From the NCBI RefSeq assembly GCF_023806635.1, contig NZ_JAMTDQ010000101.1, positions 1 through 56,498 of the forward strand: a stretch of 56,498 bases of DNA, written 5' to 3'. Source of the DNA: Accumulibacter sp. (GTDB lineage Bacteria; Pseudomonadota; Gammaproteobacteria; Burkholderiales; Rhodocyclaceae). Shown here in pieces: positions 38,290 to 49,138 of the stretch. Under the pieces are notes generated by a model that made no database searches, was not told the origin of the DNA, and saw only the letters and a list, made by a program, of their open reading frames with translations. The position numbers were made by a program, and so were the translations under genes. Positions within the stretch are counted from its first letter, which is position 1, and every line of letters begins with the position of its first letter.

Positions 38290-40053
38290 ATGGGTGAACA
38301 AGAAAAGAATGCACCAATGACAGATTCTGACTCCTCGACCGGCGCGACATCTGCCTTGGCCAGCGAAACGGTGGTGCGGCACTTTCGCCAGATCTTGATG
38401 TGGCCGTTGCGAATCATGCCCGGTCAGCTGGAAGGGACGCGTATCCCGAAGCATTGGGAGGCGATCGAAGCCGCTGCGGACGCCTGCCCGTGGCAGGAAC
38501 TGCGGGACGAATTCGATGATCCCAAGAGCTTCCAGCAGCGGCATTACAAGGAATTCATCACCTTTCTGCCGTTCGTGCAGCGTTGCCTCTATGGCCAGGG
38601 ATCGGCCAGTAGCCCACGAGGAGGGTTGGACAGCGCCTTGCGGGTGTTCCGTCGCCGCGACATCGCCCAGATGCGCGTCACCCTCGACAGGCATCACGCC
38701 GCATGGGTGTTGCAGATCGCGCACGTCGATCTCTACTTCTTTTACGACACGGACATCATCATTCCCGTCGTCGAGGTCTTCGCCGACGATGTTCCGCTGT
38801 TGGTCGCCGAAGACCTGTTGTTCAAGACCGGCCGGGCCTATCCGGCGTACTGGAAGCCGGATGGCCGCGCTGCGCAATGTCCGTATCGCGTCGAGTGGCT
38901 GTCCGCGAGCGGGGACATTCTGGCGGTCTCGGACTACGACGACCAGCAGAAGTTTCTCGAGTTTACTTGCCAACACCGTTCACCGAACGTCGCCGCTCAT
39001 TGGGCGTATCTGCTCGAACCGCTGGCTCTCCACCTGTCCGGCTGCGAGGGCGTGATTCGCTTCCGCCAGATCGAGTATCACCGGATGCCCTTGCTCGCCT
39101 ACCTGAGCTTCGACGATCCCAAGGTTCTGACGCGTGGGGACTTCGCGCGCCTGGCATTGATCACCAAAGCCGGGCCGTCCGACTCGCTGCCGTATTCCAC
39201 GCGGGAACTTGCGACTCTCGAAGAGCACCATTGCTACGACAGGTTCTGGGATCCGCTCGAGCCGGATCTGTCCTGCCGCTACCTCTGCTGTGGTCATGCT
39301 TTCGTGGTCGTCGGCAAGGCCGCCGACGACTTCTTCGCCGACCGGGAGACGGGCGTTCTGGGACAGTTTCGCCATCAGTACTTCCTGATGAACCTGATGG
39401 CGCACTTCCAGAAGGCGATGCTGATGCTGTTCTCGGAATGGCTGGTTGCCGCCATCTCTCAACTCGAGGTCCGGGACGTCGAGTCGATCAAGACCTTCAA
39501 GCGCGAAATCCGGCAACTGCTGGCCTCTTTCCTGCGTTTTACCGAGCGCTACTGGTTCCACGTCGTTTCGGCCCAAGCCCAGGCGCGCGGCCTGTTTCGG
39601 CTGCTTTCCCGGCATCTCGATACCGACCAGCTTTATCACGATGTCAGCGCGTCGATCAAGGACATGAATCAGTATCTGGATAGTGACAGCCTGCGGCGGC
39701 AGGCGAACACCGTGGTACGCCTGACCGTGGTCACCACGCTGGGATTGATCGCCACGGTGTCGACGGGCTTTCTCGGCATGAATATCTTCGACGAGGCGGA
39801 TAACCCTGTGTGGATCAAGTTGTTGATCCTGCTGCTCGTCTTCATTCCGAGCACACTGCTTGTCAACTATGCGGTGGCCAATTCCAAGGTTCTCTCGGAT
39901 TTCCTGGAAGCCTTGGCAGACAAGCGGCTCAGCTGGTGGGATAGAACCCAGGTACTGTGCCGAATCTGGCGCAACCCGCCGCCAACAGCCGCGAACCGGG
40001 CCTCGCCGAGCGGTCAAGCCAATCTGGGCGGGCGCGGCGGCCGCGGCCAATAG
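38290..40053 (+). CDS. CorA-like magnesium/divalent cation transporter
   Basis: Protein of 587 residues, much longer than typical CorA (about 316). A large N-terminal cytoplasmic region (about 1-370) precedes the CorA stalk (about 370-470). Two C-terminal transmembrane helices follow, and the first ends in the selectivity motif GMN (496-498, in FLGMNIFDEADNP). CorA forms pentameric Mg2+ channels. The long N-terminal region and the FDEAD variant after GMN place it in a divergent CorA-like group. The start is uncertain between ATG 38290 and ATG 38317, and neither has a strong ribosome-binding site. Confidence 0.82.
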   Translation: MGEQEKNAPMTDSDSSTGATSALASETVVRHFRQILMWPLRIMPGQLEGTRIPKHWEAIEAAADACPWQELRDEFDDPKSFQQRHYKEFITFLPFVQRCLYGQGSASSPRGGLDSALRVFRRRDIAQMRVTLDRHHAAWVLQIAHVDLYFFYDTDIIIPVVEVFADDVPLLVAEDLLFKTGRAYPAYWKPDGRAAQCPYRVEWLSASGDILAVSDYDDQQKFLEFTCQHRSPNVAAHWAYLLEPLALHLSGCEGVIRFRQIEYHRMPLLAYLSFDDPKVLTRGDFARLALITKAGPSDSLPYSTRELATLEEHHCYDRFWDPLEPDLSCRYLCCGHAFVVVGKAADDFFADRETGVLGQFRHQYFLMNLMAHFQKAMLMLFSEWLVAAISQLEVRDVESIKTFKREIRQLLASFLRFTERYWFHVVSAQAQARGLFRLLSRHLDTDQLYHDVSASIKDMNQYLDSDSLRRQANTVVRLTVVTTLGLIATVSTGFLGMNIFDEADNPVWIKLLILLLVFIPSTLLVNYAVANSKVLSDFLEALADKRLSWWDRTQVLCRIWRNPPPTAANRASPSGQANLGGRGGRGQ

Positions 40054-40245
40054 GCCAACTGGCGGTGGCAGCCGCTGTCAGGATGCCCGATGTTCGCAGC
40101 CGTCGCCGGCGGCGGCTCGCCTGTTGTGCCAGCGTCTTTGGGCATCGCTGCACCTTGCGCAGCGAAGCCGCCGGGTCGCTGGGTCCGACCGGGAGCGCTT
40201 GTGCCGTTGTGGCGGCACGTTGGCCAGCACGCCTCGGTCAGACGG

Positions 40246-41721
40246 CTAAGCCCGGCTCCCGCGGCAGCCCGTCACGGCCACCAGCAGCAGCGCCAGGACG
40301 ACGACCGGCCAGTTGCCCCAGCGCACGTAGGGCGTCGCACCCGTGTAGCCGATGACTTGACCCTGCAGTGCGCCGCGGGTGAACGGCGGCAGGACCGCGC
40401 GTACGCTGCCATCGACATCGACGATGGCGGTCATGCCGGTATTGGTCGCGCGCAGCATCATGCGGCCGCTTTCGAGGGCGCGCATGCGGGCGATCTGCAG
40501 GTGTTGCGCCGGTGCCAGCGAATCGCCGAACCAGGCGACGTTGGAGATGTTCACCAGCAGCGTCGCAGCCGGCAGCGCGGTGATGATCTCCTCGCCGAAC
40601 AGGTCCTCGTAGCAGATGTTCACCGCCACCTGCTGGCCTGCGAGGGAGAGCGGCGTTTGCCGGCGCGAGCCGGGAGTGAAGTCCGACATCGGGATGTTGG
40701 CCATCGCCATGAACCAGGCGAAGCCTGGCGGGACGAACTCGCCGAAGGGCACCAGATGCACCTTGTCGTAGCGCTGCCTGCCGGATGCGCCAAGGCTCAG
40801 CGCGCTGTTGAAGTACCTGCGCTGGCCTTCACCGACCGCAACGCCGAGCAGCAGATCGCCGTTCCGGCGCTGCGCGAGTTCCTGCAGCGCATCGAGATAC
40901 CCTTGCGGCACCTGGTCGAGGAAGGCGGGCAGGGCGGTTTCGGGCAGGACGGTCAGTTGCGCCGGGTGGCCGCGCGCCAGCTCGTAGTAGATTCGCAACG
41001 ATTCGGCGAATCGCTCCGGTCGCCATTTCATCTCCTGCGCGACGTTGCCCTGCAGGAGCGCGACGGAAACCGGCTCGCCGGCCGGCTGCGTCCAGCGCAA
41101 CTCGCGCAACAGCTGTCCGGCAGCGAGGATCAGGGCGACGCCGGCAAGCGGCAGGGCTGGACACCAGCGCAGCCAGCCGCTCGGCGGGCAGTCGTCGGTT
41201 GCCAGCCACCGGCGCAATGTCTCGCCGAGCAGGGCGCCGACCAGAGCGCTTGCCAGCGAGACGCCGAGTACGCCGAGCAGCGGTGCGTAGCCCGCGAGCG
41301 GGCTCGGTGGCGTCTGCGCGTAGCCGGCACCGAGCCAGGGAAAACCCGTCAGGACCCAGCCGCGCAGCCATTCGGCGAGCGTCCACAGGGCGGCGAAGAG
41401 CAGCGCCCGCTGCAGCCGGCCGGCCATTGCCAGACGCACGTAGAGCGCACCGGCGAGCGCCGGGAAGACGGACATCAGGAGGCAGAAAAGGACCGTCGCC
41501 AGGGCGGCGACCGCTGCCGGCATGCCGCCGAAGACGCTGAGGCTGACATAGATCCAGGAAACGCCGGCGAGGAACGAACCAAAACCGTGGCTGGCGGCGA
41601 TCAGGGCTCCGTCACCTGCGCGCCGGCTGCCAGCGAGCGTGCTGCCGAGCAGGAGGAAGAGTCCGCCCAGGCTCAACCAGCCGACGCCGAACCAGGCGAG
41701 CGGCGCGAAGGCCGTCACCAT
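40246..41721 (-). CDS. lnt: Apolipoprotein N-acyltransferase
   Basis: Inner-membrane enzyme that adds the third acyl chain to lipoproteins. About seven helices are followed by a nitrilase-type periplasmic domain with the complete triad: Glu in VLPETALPAF, Lys in YDKVHLVPFGEF and Cys in VNICYEDLFGE. The ATG at 41721 would cut off the first half of helix 1. In-frame codons upstream (RTLRQRCLAAFVLGAL) look like a normal Lnt N-terminus. No ATG, GTG or TTG lies there before a stop, but a CTG at 41775 has GGAGG 9 bases upstream and overlaps the corC stop. The gene therefore probably extends to 41775 (509 residues). It is the last gene of the miaB operon. Confidence 0.93.
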   Translation of the reverse strand: MVTAFAPLAWFGVGWLSLGGLFLLLGSTLAGSRRAGDGALIAASHGFGSFLAGVSWIYVSLSVFGGMPAAVAALATVLFCLLMSVFPALAGALYVRLAMAGRLQRALLFAALWTLAEWLRGWVLTGFPWLGAGYAQTPPSPLAGYAPLLGVLGVSLASALVGALLGETLRRWLATDDCPPSGWLRWCPALPLAGVALILAAGQLLRELRWTQPAGEPVSVALLQGNVAQEMKWRPERFAESLRIYYELARGHPAQLTVLPETALPAFLDQVPQGYLDALQELAQRRNGDLLLGVAVGEGQRRYFNSALSLGASGRQRYDKVHLVPFGEFVPPGFAWFMAMANIPMSDFTPGSRRQTPLSLAGQQVAVNICYEDLFGEEIITALPAATLLVNISNVAWFGDSLAPAQHLQIARMRALESGRMMLRATNTGMTAIVDVDGSVRAVLPPFTRGALQGQVIGYTGATPYVRWGNWPVVVLALLLVAVTGCRGSRA

Positions 41722-41767
41722 CAGGGCGCCGAGAACGAAGGCAGCCAGGCAGCGCTGGCGCAGGGTC

Positions 41768-42613
41768 CTAGCCAGCCTGCCCTGCCTCCGTCACACGGCC
41801 GACGACAAGGGTGTAGATGCGGCGATTGTCGGCCCGCAGGACCTGGAAGTTCAGTCCGGCGATGCTGACCGCTTCATTGAACTGCGGCAGGCGCCCGAAC
41901 TGGTGCAGGATCAGGCCGCCAATGGTCTGGAAGCTCTCGTCCGCGAAGTGCGTGCCGAAGGCGGCATCGAAGTCCTCGAGCGGCGTGTGTGCCTTGACCC
42001 GGTAAAGTCCGTTCTGGTCGAGCTGGATGTCGGGGTCGGCCTCGTCGAAGTCATATTCGTCCTCGATCTCGCCGACGATCTGCTCGAGCACGTCCTCGAT
42101 CGTGATCAGCCCGGCGATGCCCGCGTACTCGTCGATGACGATCGCCATGTGGTTGCGCGAGACGCGGAATTCGCGCAGCAGGACGTCGAGGCGTTTGAAT
42201 TCGGGGATGAACACTGCCGGCCGCACCCAGTCGCGCAGCGAGAACGGCGCGTCGCGCTCGACGCGCAGCAGATCCTTGGCGAGCAGGATGCCGATGACGT
42301 TGTCAGGGGTGTCGCAGATCACCGGGAAGCGCGAGTGGGCGGTGCTGTTGACGCGCTCGATGACCGTCTGCAGCGAATCGCCGACGTCGACGACTTCCAT
42401 CAGCGGCCGCGGCACCATCACTTCGCGCACGCGCATTTCGGAGGCCGCGAGGGCACCCTCGATGATGCCGAAAGCGTCGGCGTCGAGCAGTTTGCGTTGA
42501 TGCGCCGAATGCAGCAGCTGCATGAGCTGTTCTCGGTCCTCCGGCTCGCGCATCAGCAGCGAGGAGAGACGCTCGAGAAGGCCGGCCTTGCCGCCGGTAC
42601 CGCTTGTTTCCAT
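41768..42613 (-). CDS. corC: CorC/HlyC-family CBS-domain protein
   Basis: Cytosolic protein of 281 residues with tandem CBS domains (about 65-190, VREVMVPRPLMEVVDV through MAIVIDEYAGIAGLITIEDV) and a C-terminal CorC/HlyC domain (FGTHFADESFQTIGGLILHQ). It has no transmembrane domain, unlike the longer family members. It is linked to Mg2+/Co2+ homeostasis. The start at 42613 has AAGGTG close upstream. An alternative ATG at 42715 would add 34 low-complexity residues and overlap ybeY without a ribosome-binding site. Confidence 0.9.
   Translation of the reverse strand: METSGTGGKAGLLERLSSLLMREPEDREQLMQLLHSAHQRKLLDADAFGIIEGALAASEMRVREVMVPRPLMEVVDVGDSLQTVIERVNSTAHSRFPVICDTPDNVIGILLAKDLLRVERDAPFSLRDWVRPAVFIPEFKRLDVLLREFRVSRNHMAIVIDEYAGIAGLITIEDVLEQIVGEIEDEYDFDEADPDIQLDQNGLYRVKAHTPLEDFDAAFGTHFADESFQTIGGLILHQFGRLPQFNEAVSIAGLNFQVLRADNRRIYTLVVGRVTEAGQAG
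41785..41789 (-). promoter_or_regulatory. Ribosome-binding site suggesting a CTG start for lnt
   Basis: GGAGG on the minus strand lies 9 bases before CTG 41775, within the 3' end of corC. It is the only good Shine-Dalgarno in a position to start a full-length Lnt. Confidence 0.4.
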
Positions 42614-42686
42614 GATCACCTTCGTCAGGAGCGAGGCGTCAGCGGCGCCTGGCGCCATGCCGCCGGCGCCCGCCGCCGCTGGCGTA

Positions 42687-43157
42687 TCAGTCCTGTTCGC
42701 CGTAGGGGTCGGCATGGCCGAGGGTGGCGAGGATGCGGCGCTCCTCGGCTTCCATCAGCGCCGCCCGTTCGGCGTCCTGCTCGTGCTCGTACCCGAGCAG
42801 GTGCAGCATGCCATGCACGACCAGATGCGCGCAATGGGCGCGCAGCGTCTTGCCCTGCTCAGCCGCCTCGCGCCTGAGGACCGGTGCGCAGAGGACGAGG
42901 TCGCCGTGCAGTCGCGTTTCGTCGTCGTAGGCGAAGGAAAGGACGTTGGTCGCCCGGTCGCCGGAGCGATATTCGGCATTGAGCCGGCCGCCCTCGCCCA
43001 TGCCGACGAAGCGCACGGTCACCTCGCCGGCCCGCCTGCCCTTGCCCGCCACAGCCGCCCGCAGCCAGCGGCGGACCTGCCCGCGTCGCGGCAGCTGGCG
43101 CCGCTTGACGGCGTATTGGACGTTCAATCGCCAGCCCCTAGGGTCGCTCTTCGCCAT
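42687..43157 (-). CDS. ybeY: Endoribonuclease YbeY
   Basis: Metal-dependent RNase of 156 residues involved in 16S rRNA 3'-end maturation and ribosome quality control. The zinc motif H-X3-H-X5-H is intact in VVHGMLHLLGYEHEQ. It overlaps the phoH stop by 20 bases if the ATG at 43157 is used. A TTG at 43127 with AGGGG upstream is an alternative start that would also match the family's short N-terminus. Confidence 0.93.
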   Translation of the reverse strand: MAKSDPRGWRLNVQYAVKRRQLPRRGQVRRWLRAAVAGKGRRAGEVTVRFVGMGEGGRLNAEYRSGDRATNVLSFAYDDETRLHGDLVLCAPVLRREAAEQGKTLRAHCAHLVVHGMLHLLGYEHEQDAERAALMEAEERRILATLGHADPYGEQD

Positions 43158-44169
43158 GGCCGATCGCTGCGCCGGTGAGGCCCGAGAGCGCCGCAGTGTG
43201 CGCTTCGTAGGCCGAAACGATGCGGGCCACCAGCGGATGGCGGACGACATCCTCCTTGAGAAACTCGGTGAAGGCGATGCCGCGCACCTCGCGCAGGATC
43301 AGCCGCGCTTCGATCAGCCCGCTCTTCTGGCCGCGCTGCAGGTCGATCTGCGTCACGTCGCCGGTGACCACCGCCTTGGCGCCGATGCCGATGCGGGTGA
43401 GGAACATCTTCATCTGCTCCGGAGTGGTGTTCTGCGCTTCGTCGAGGATGATGAAGGCGTGATTCAGCGTCCGCCCGCGCATGTAGGCGAGCGGCGCGAT
43501 CTCGATCGCACCGCGTTCGAACAGCTTGCCGACGCGCTCGAAGCCCATCAGGTCGTAGAGCGCATCGTAGAGCGGCCGCAGGTAGGGATCGACCTTCTGC
43601 GCCAGGTCGCCCGGCAGGAAGCCGAGACGCTCGCCGGCCTCGACCGCCGGCCGCGTCAGCACGATCCGCTGCACGAGTTCGCGCTCGAAGGCATCCACCG
43701 CCGAAGCGACCGCGAGGTAGGTCTTGCCGGTACCTGCCGGTCCGGTGCCGAAGGTGATGTCGTGCTCCTGGATGTTCTTCAGGTATTCGACCTGCCGTGG
43801 CGTGCGGCCGTGCAGTTCGCTCTTGCGCGTCACCAGCGCCGGCGAGACGCCGCCGGCCGACGCGATGTGGCGCACCGGGCGGTTGAGCAGCTCGATCAGC
43901 CCGAGCTGGATCTCGTCCACCGACAGCGTTTCCTTCGCCTGGGCGTAGAAGCGCTGCAGCGCGGCCGATGCCCGCTCGGTCTGGGCGGCTTCGCCGCGCA
44001 GCGTGAAACGCTCGCCGCGGCGGGCGATCGACACGTCGAGGGCGGTCTCGATCTGGCGCAGGTTTTCGTCCAGCGCCCCGCAGAGGTTGGCGAGCTGCCG
44101 GTTGTTGACCGGCGAGAGGAGGAGTTCGGTGACGCGGTTGCGCGCGGCGGCATTGCTGTTCACAGGCAT
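43138..44169 (-). CDS. phoH: PhoH-like ATPase (YbeZ)
   Basis: P-loop protein of 343 residues with Walker A GPAGTGKT and Walker [13 protein letters not shown]; the N-terminal KH-like part precedes the helicase-like core. YbeZ partners YbeY in RNA metabolism, and the overlap of the two genes agrees with that. The ATG at 44169 overlaps the miaB stop by 10 bases. Confidence 0.93.
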   Translation of the reverse strand: MPVNSNAAARNRVTELLLSPVNNRQLANLCGALDENLRQIETALDVSIARRGERFTLRGEAAQTERASAALQRFYAQAKETLSVDEIQLGLIELLNRPVRHIASAGGVSPALVTRKSELHGRTPRQVEYLKNIQEHDITFGTGPAGTGKTYLAVASAVDAFERELVQRIVLTRPAVEAGERLGFLPGDLAQKVDPYLRPLYDALYDLMGFERVGKLFERGAIEIAPLAYMRGRTLNHAFIILDEAQNTTPEQMKMFLTRIGIGAKAVVTGDVTQIDLQRGQKSGLIEARLILREVRGIAFTEFLKEDVVRHPLVARIVSAYEAHTAALSGLTGAAIGHGEERP

Positions 44170-45506
44170 TCGGCCCCATTTTCGACGACCTCGCCGCGCA
44201 GCGAATGCGGCATCGCGGCGGTGATGCGCACATCGACGAAGCGGTCGAGCAGTTCGTCCGCGCTGCCGGCGAAGTTGACGACGCGATTGTTGTCGGTGCG
44301 CCCGGCGAGTTCGCTGCGGTCCTTCTTCGCCACTCCCTCGACGAGCACCCGCTGCACGCTGCCGACCATTGCCCGCGACACCTCCTGCGCCAGTTCGTCG
44401 ATTCGCTTCTGCAGGCGCAGCAGCCGTTGCAGCTTGACCTCCTGCGGCGTGTCGTCGGCGAGTTCGGCGGCAGGTGTGCCAGGCCGTGCGCTGTAGATGA
44501 ACGAGAACGACGCGTCGAAACCGACATCGTCGATCAACTTCATCGTTTTCTCGAAGTCCGCATCGGTCTCGCCCGGGAAGCCGACGATGAAGTCGGAGGA
44601 CAGAGCGAGATCGGGGCGTGCGGCGCGCAGCCGGCGCACCAGGCTCTTGTACTCGAGAGCGGTATAGCCCCGTTTCATCGCGGCCAGAATGCGGTCGGAA
44701 CCGGATTGTACCGGCAGGTGCAGATGCGAGACGAGTTTGCCGACACGCCCATAGACATCGATCAGTCGAGGCGACATCTCGCGCGGATGTGAAGTCGTGT
44801 AGCGGATGCGCTCGATGCCGGGCATCTCGGCGATGTACTCGATCAGCAACGCCAGGTCGGCGGCTGTCTCGCCCGTCAGCGCACCGCGGTAGGCGTTGAC
44901 GTTCTGCCCGAGGAGGGTGATCTCCCTGACCCCCTGCGCCGCCAGATCGGCCACTTCGGTGAGGACGTCGTCGAAGGGCCGCGACACCTCCTCGCCGCGC
45001 GTGTAGGGAACGATGCAGAAGGAGCAGAACTTGCTGCAGCCCTCCATGATCGACACGAAGGCCGCTGCCCCCTTGACGTGCGGTGGCGGCAGGTGGTCGA
45101 ACTTCTCGATCTCCGGGAACGAGATGTCGACCTGCGAGCGCTCCGTGCGGCGCCGTTCGGCGATCAATTGTGGCAGTCGGTGCAGCGTCTGTGGCCCGAA
45201 GACGACATCCACGTACGGAGCGCGGGCGACGATCGCCGCGCCTTCCTGGCTGGCGACGCAGCCGCCGACGCCGATCACCAGGTCGGGCCGGGCGAGTTTC
45301 AGCTGCCGTACCCGGCCGAGGTCGTGGAAGACGCGTTCCTGCGCCTTTTCCCTGACCGAGCAGGTATTGAAAAGGATGATGTCGGCGTCTTCGGGTGTGT
45401 CGGTCCTGACGATCTCCTCGGACGCCCCGAGCACGTCGGCCATCTTGTCCGAATCGTACTCGTTCATCTGGCACCCGAAGGTGCGGATGAACAGCTTTCT
45501 TGCCAT
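44160..45506 (-). CDS. miaB: tRNA-2-methylthio-N6-dimethylallyladenosine synthase
   Basis: Radical-SAM methylthiotransferase of 448 residues that modifies A37 of tRNAs. The N-terminal cluster ligands are Cys12, Cys49 and Cys83; the radical-SAM ligands are Cys157, Cys161 and Cys164 (CSKFCSFC). All match the spacing of E. coli MiaB. A C-terminal TRAM domain ends the protein. It heads the run of essential-type genes toward lnt, with only the small secreted-protein gene upstream. Confidence 0.96.
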   Translation of the reverse strand: MARKLFIRTFGCQMNEYDSDKMADVLGASEEIVRTDTPEDADIILFNTCSVREKAQERVFHDLGRVRQLKLARPDLVIGVGGCVASQEGAAIVARAPYVDVVFGPQTLHRLPQLIAERRRTERSQVDISFPEIEKFDHLPPPHVKGAAAFVSIMEGCSKFCSFCIVPYTRGEEVSRPFDDVLTEVADLAAQGVREITLLGQNVNAYRGALTGETAADLALLIEYIAEMPGIERIRYTTSHPREMSPRLIDVYGRVGKLVSHLHLPVQSGSDRILAAMKRGYTALEYKSLVRRLRAARPDLALSSDFIVGFPGETDADFEKTMKLIDDVGFDASFSFIYSARPGTPAAELADDTPQEVKLQRLLRLQKRIDELAQEVSRAMVGSVQRVLVEGVAKKDRSELAGRTDNNRVVNFAGSADELLDRFVDVRITAAMPHSLRGEVVENGAECL

Positions 45507-45521
45507 TGTTCCCCGATTGTT

Positions 45522-45878
45522 CTAGCGTGGGCGGGCCACTGCCGCTTCCGTCGGCGTCAGCATCCAGACACGATGGATCGCCCCATCGGCATTGGTGACA
45601 TAGACGACCTCGGCCGGCGATTCGATCTGCATCGGCAGGACGATGAGGTTCTGCCGGTTGCGGATCTGGGCGGTCGGCGCAAGCGGCCACTGCTGCCCAT
45701 TGATCGTCAGGTAGCCGTCACCTGCTGGTGGCTGCATCACTCCCTTCCTCGCCTCGTCCGGCAGCGCGCGCGGCAGCCCCTGCGCTTCTTGCGGGTGGGG
45801 CGGCTCCACCGCCGGCTCGAGAGCCGCTTCGGCAACAGCGCTGAGGATCGACAGGAGAAGGCTGGTCGGCAGGTCCAT
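45522..45878 (-). CDS. Small secreted protein of unknown function
   Basis: Protein of 118 residues with a signal peptide (about 1-18, SLLLSILSAVAEA). The mature part is a Pro-rich stretch followed by a beta-rich segment (YLTINGQQWPLAPTAQIRN, then LIVLPMQIESPAEVVYVTNA). No family recognised. It lies 15 bases before miaB on the same strand, so it may be the first gene of that operon. Confidence 0.6.
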   Translation of the reverse strand: MDLPTSLLLSILSAVAEAALEPAVEPPHPQEAQGLPRALPDEARKGVMQPPAGDGYLTINGQQWPLAPTAQIRNRQNLIVLPMQIESPAEVVYVTNADGAIHRVWMLTPTEAAVARPR

Positions 45879-46032
45879 CGGCGCATTATAGACAAGGCTG
45901 TGTTCGGGTGTCAGCTCCTGTTTTCGCGACCGACGCCCCGGCTGTCCGCGGCTCCTGCCGCCGCCGCCAGGGCGCCCATGCAGTACAATGTCGCTTTCGT
46001 TGCCGTAACACCTATCGAGAAAGGACGTCGCC

Positions 46033-48639
46033 GTGCTGGAAGCCTACCGTGCCCACGTTGCCGAGCGCGCTGCGCTTGGTATTCCGCCTCTGCCGCTGAC
46101 CGCGAAACAGACCGAGGAACTCGTCGCTCTGTTGAACGACCCGCTGCCGGGCGAGGAGCAGACACTGCTCGAACTGATCACCTACCGGGTTCCGGCCGGC
46201 GTCGACGATGCGGCCAAGGTCAAGGCCGAGTTCCTCGCCCGCGTGGCCAAGGGCGAACAGGCGTGCGCGCTGATCTCGCCACTCAAGGCGACCGAACTGC
46301 TCGGCACGATGCTCGGTGGCTACAACGTCAAGCCGCTGATCGATCTCCTCGCCGGCCCGACGGGCGAGGCGGCCGCGGCGGGGTTGAAGAAGACCCTGCT
46401 GGTCTTCGATTACTTCCACGATGTCAAGGAACTCGCCGACGGCGGCAACGCCCATGCGCGGGCCGTGCTGCAGAGTTGGGCCGACGGCGAGTGGTTCACC
46501 TCCCGTCCCGAGGTGCCGGCTTCGCAGAAGCTCACGGTGTTCAAGGTCAGCGGCGAGACCAATACCGACGACCTGTCGCCGGCGCCCGACGCCTGGTCGC
46601 GCCCGGACATCCCGCTGCACGCGCTGGCGATGCTGAAGAATCCACGGCCCGGAATCGACCCCGACAAGCCCGGCGAGCGCGGTCCGATCCAGCAGCTCCA
46701 GGCGCTGGGCAGCAAGGGCAACCTGATCGCATATGTCGGCGACGTCGTCGGCACCGGTTCGTCGCGCAAGTCGGCGACCAATTCGGTGCTCTGGTTCACC
46801 GGCGAGGACATCCCCTTCGTGCCGAACAAGCGCTTCGGCGGCGTCTGCCTGGGCTCGAAGATCGCGCCGATCTTCTTCAACACGATGGAAGACGCCGGTG
46901 CGCTGCCGGTAGAGATCGATGTCGGCCAGATGGAGATGGGTGACGAGATCGAACTCCGGATCGATACCGCCACCTCGAAGGTGACGGCGCTGAAGAACGG
47001 CAGCGTCATCGCCGAGTCGCAGCTGAAGACGCCGGTGATCCTCGACGAGGTGCGCGCCGGCGGCCGCATTCCGCTGATCATCGGCCGCGGCCTCACCACC
47101 CGGGCACGCGAGGCGCTCGGCCTGCCGCCGTCGACCCTGTTCACCCTGCCGCAGAATCCGGCCGACCCGGGCAAGGGCTACTCGCTGGCGCAGAAGATGG
47201 TCGGTCGCGCCTGCGGTCTGCCGGAAGGCAAGGGCATCCTGCCCGGGACGTACTGCGAACCGCGGATGACGACCGTCGGCTCGCAGGACACTACCGGCCC
47301 GATGACGCGCGACGAACTGAAGGACCTCGCCTGCCTCGGCTTCTCGGCCGACATGGTGATGCAGTCCTTCTGCCACACCGCCGCCTATCCGAAGCTGGTC
47401 GACGTGCGCATGCATCGCGAACTGCCAGGCTTCATCAGCACCCGCGGCGGCGTTGCGCTGCGTCCCGGCGACGGCGTCATCCACTCCTGGCTGAACCGCC
47501 TGCTGCTGCCCGACACCGTCGGCACCGGCGGCGATTCGCACACCCGCTTCCCGATCGGCATCTCGTTCCCCGCCGGTTCCGGCCTCGTCGCCTTCGCTGC
47601 CGCCACCGGCGTCATGCCGCTCGACATGCCGGAATCGGTGCTCGTCCGCTTCAAGGGATCGCTCGCCGAAGCCGGCAAGCGCGGCGTCACGCTGCGCGAC
47701 CTGGTCAATGCGATTCCCTACTACGCCATCCAGGCCGGCCTGCTGACCGTCGAGAAGAAGGGCAAGAAGAACATCTTCTCCGGCCGCATCCTGGAGATCG
47801 AAGGACTGCCGGATCTCAAGGTCGAGCAGGCCTTCGAGCTTTCCGACGCGGCTGCCGAGCGCTCGGCCGCTGCCTGTGCCGTGGCGCTGAACAAGGAGCC
47901 GATCATCGAGCACATGCGCTCGAACATCACGCTGATGAAGTGGATGATCGCCAACGGCTACCAGGACGCGCGCACGCTCGGCCGCCGCATCAAGGCGATG
48001 GAAGCCTGGATCGCCAGCCCCGAGCTGCTCAGGGCCGATGCCGACGCGCAGTACGCGGCGGTGATCGAGATCGACCTCGCCGATGTGCTGGAGCCGCTGG
48101 TCGCCTGCCCGAACGATCCGGACGACGTCAAGCTGCTGTCCACCGTCGCCGGCGAGAAGATCGACGAGGTCTTCATCGGCTCGTGCATGACCAACATCGG
48201 CCACTTCCGTGCCGCCGGCAAGGTCCTCGAAGGCAAGACCGACATCCCGACCCGCCTGTGGATCGCACCGCCGACGAAGATGGACGCGATGATCCTCAAC
48301 GAGGAAGGCTACTACGCGATCCTCGGCAAGTCCGGCGCGCGCATGGAAATGCCCGGCTGCTCCTTGTGCATGGGCAACCAGGCGCAGATCCGCAAGGGCA
48401 GCACGGCGATGTCGACCTCGACGCGCAACTTCCCGAACCGTCTCGGCATCGACACCAACGTGTATCTCGGCTCGGCCGAACTCGCCGCCGTCTGCGCGCT
48501 GATGGGCCGCATCCCGACCCCTGCCGAGTATCTCGAGCAGGTACAGGCGGTCAACGCCAAGGCGGCCGACGTCTATCGCTACATGAACTTCGACCAGATC
48601 AGGGAGTTCAGCGAGGTGGCGGATACGGTGGCGGTGTAG
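46033..48639 (+). CDS. acnB: Aconitate hydratase B
   Basis: TCA-cycle enzyme of 868 residues converting citrate to isocitrate through cis-aconitate. The B-type order is seen: N-terminal HEAT-like domain, swivel domain, then domains 1-3. The [4Fe-4S] ligands are in SCMTNIGH and in [11 protein letters not shown] near the C-terminus. Length is normal. The GTG start at 46033 has AAAGGA 8 bases upstream. An intrinsic terminator follows. Confidence 0.97.
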   Translation: MLEAYRAHVAERAALGIPPLPLTAKQTEELVALLNDPLPGEEQTLLELITYRVPAGVDDAAKVKAEFLARVAKGEQACALISPLKATELLGTMLGGYNVKPLIDLLAGPTGEAAAAGLKKTLLVFDYFHDVKELADGGNAHARAVLQSWADGEWFTSRPEVPASQKLTVFKVSGETNTDDLSPAPDAWSRPDIPLHALAMLKNPRPGIDPDKPGERGPIQQLQALGSKGNLIAYVGDVVGTGSSRKSATNSVLWFTGEDIPFVPNKRFGGVCLGSKIAPIFFNTMEDAGALPVEIDVGQMEMGDEIELRIDTATSKVTALKNGSVIAESQLKTPVILDEVRAGGRIPLIIGRGLTTRAREALGLPPSTLFTLPQNPADPGKGYSLAQKMVGRACGLPEGKGILPGTYCEPRMTTVGSQDTTGPMTRDELKDLACLGFSADMVMQSFCHTAAYPKLVDVRMHRELPGFISTRGGVALRPGDGVIHSWLNRLLLPDTVGTGGDSHTRFPIGISFPAGSGLVAFAAATGVMPLDMPESVLVRFKGSLAEAGKRGVTLRDLVNAIPYYAIQAGLLTVEKKGKKNIFSGRILEIEGLPDLKVEQAFELSDAAAERSAAACAVALNKEPIIEHMRSNITLMKWMIANGYQDARTLGRRIKAMEAWIASPELLRADADAQYAAVIEIDLADVLEPLVACPNDPDDVKLLSTVAGEKIDEVFIGSCMTNIGHFRAAGKVLEGKTDIPTRLWIAPPTKMDAMILNEEGYYAILGKSGARMEMPGCSLCMGNQAQIRKGSTAMSTSTRNFPNRLGIDTNVYLGSAELAAVCALMGRIPTPAEYLEQVQAVNAKAADVYRYMNFDQIREFSEVADTVAV

Positions 48640-48665
48640 GCCGCACGCGGCTTTTCAATCAGGGA

Positions 48666-48689
48666 AACGGCGCCTCGCGGCGCCGTTTT
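48666..48689 (+). terminator. Intrinsic terminator after acnB
   Basis: AACGGCGCC and GGCGCCGTT form a 9-bp stem with a TCGC loop and run into TTTTG. It is 26 bases after the stop. Confidence 0.85.
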
Positions 48690-49084
48690 GCTTGGCACAG
48701 TGCTTGAGGGGCTGGCGAGCTGAGCGCGGAAGGAGTTGGAAGTAGCAGCGATCACACGCCGAGCCGTGAGACCGCATGTGCGCTTGAGGAGCAAGGCCGA
48801 TGAGGTTCAAGACGAAATGGCACAACACTGCCAGGTTGCGGGCGGAATGATCGGGGCAATTCCACGATCGGTCATCGGCAAAGACAACGCCCACGCGCCA
48901 GAAACCTATGGAAGTCGGGAAGCCGTTAACAGCTCTTTCGTAACCGCTTGGGCGCAAGCGATCATGCCAGGTGGTTCACGACGATGGCATGCGTGCGACT
49001 GTGCGGCGCAAGCCCGGAGTTCGAGTTCGATAAACGGATGGCGTGGTAGGCGAGCGCTTCCGCGATCGCTCGACACGGGCGCCG

Positions 49085-49138
49085 ATGCCAGCAGCCCGCA
49101 AACCGCGAGGAGACAGGCGTCTTGCGGGCTGCTGGCAT
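49085..49138. repeat. Perfect 17-bp inverted repeat with 20-base loop
   Basis: ATGCCAGCAGCCCGCAA (49085-49101) is exactly complementary to 49122-49138. There is no T-tract. It lies in a gene-free stretch (48690-49394) that also has smaller dyads near 48945-48961 and 49039-49060. No coding frame in this stretch is convincing. Confidence 0.7.
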
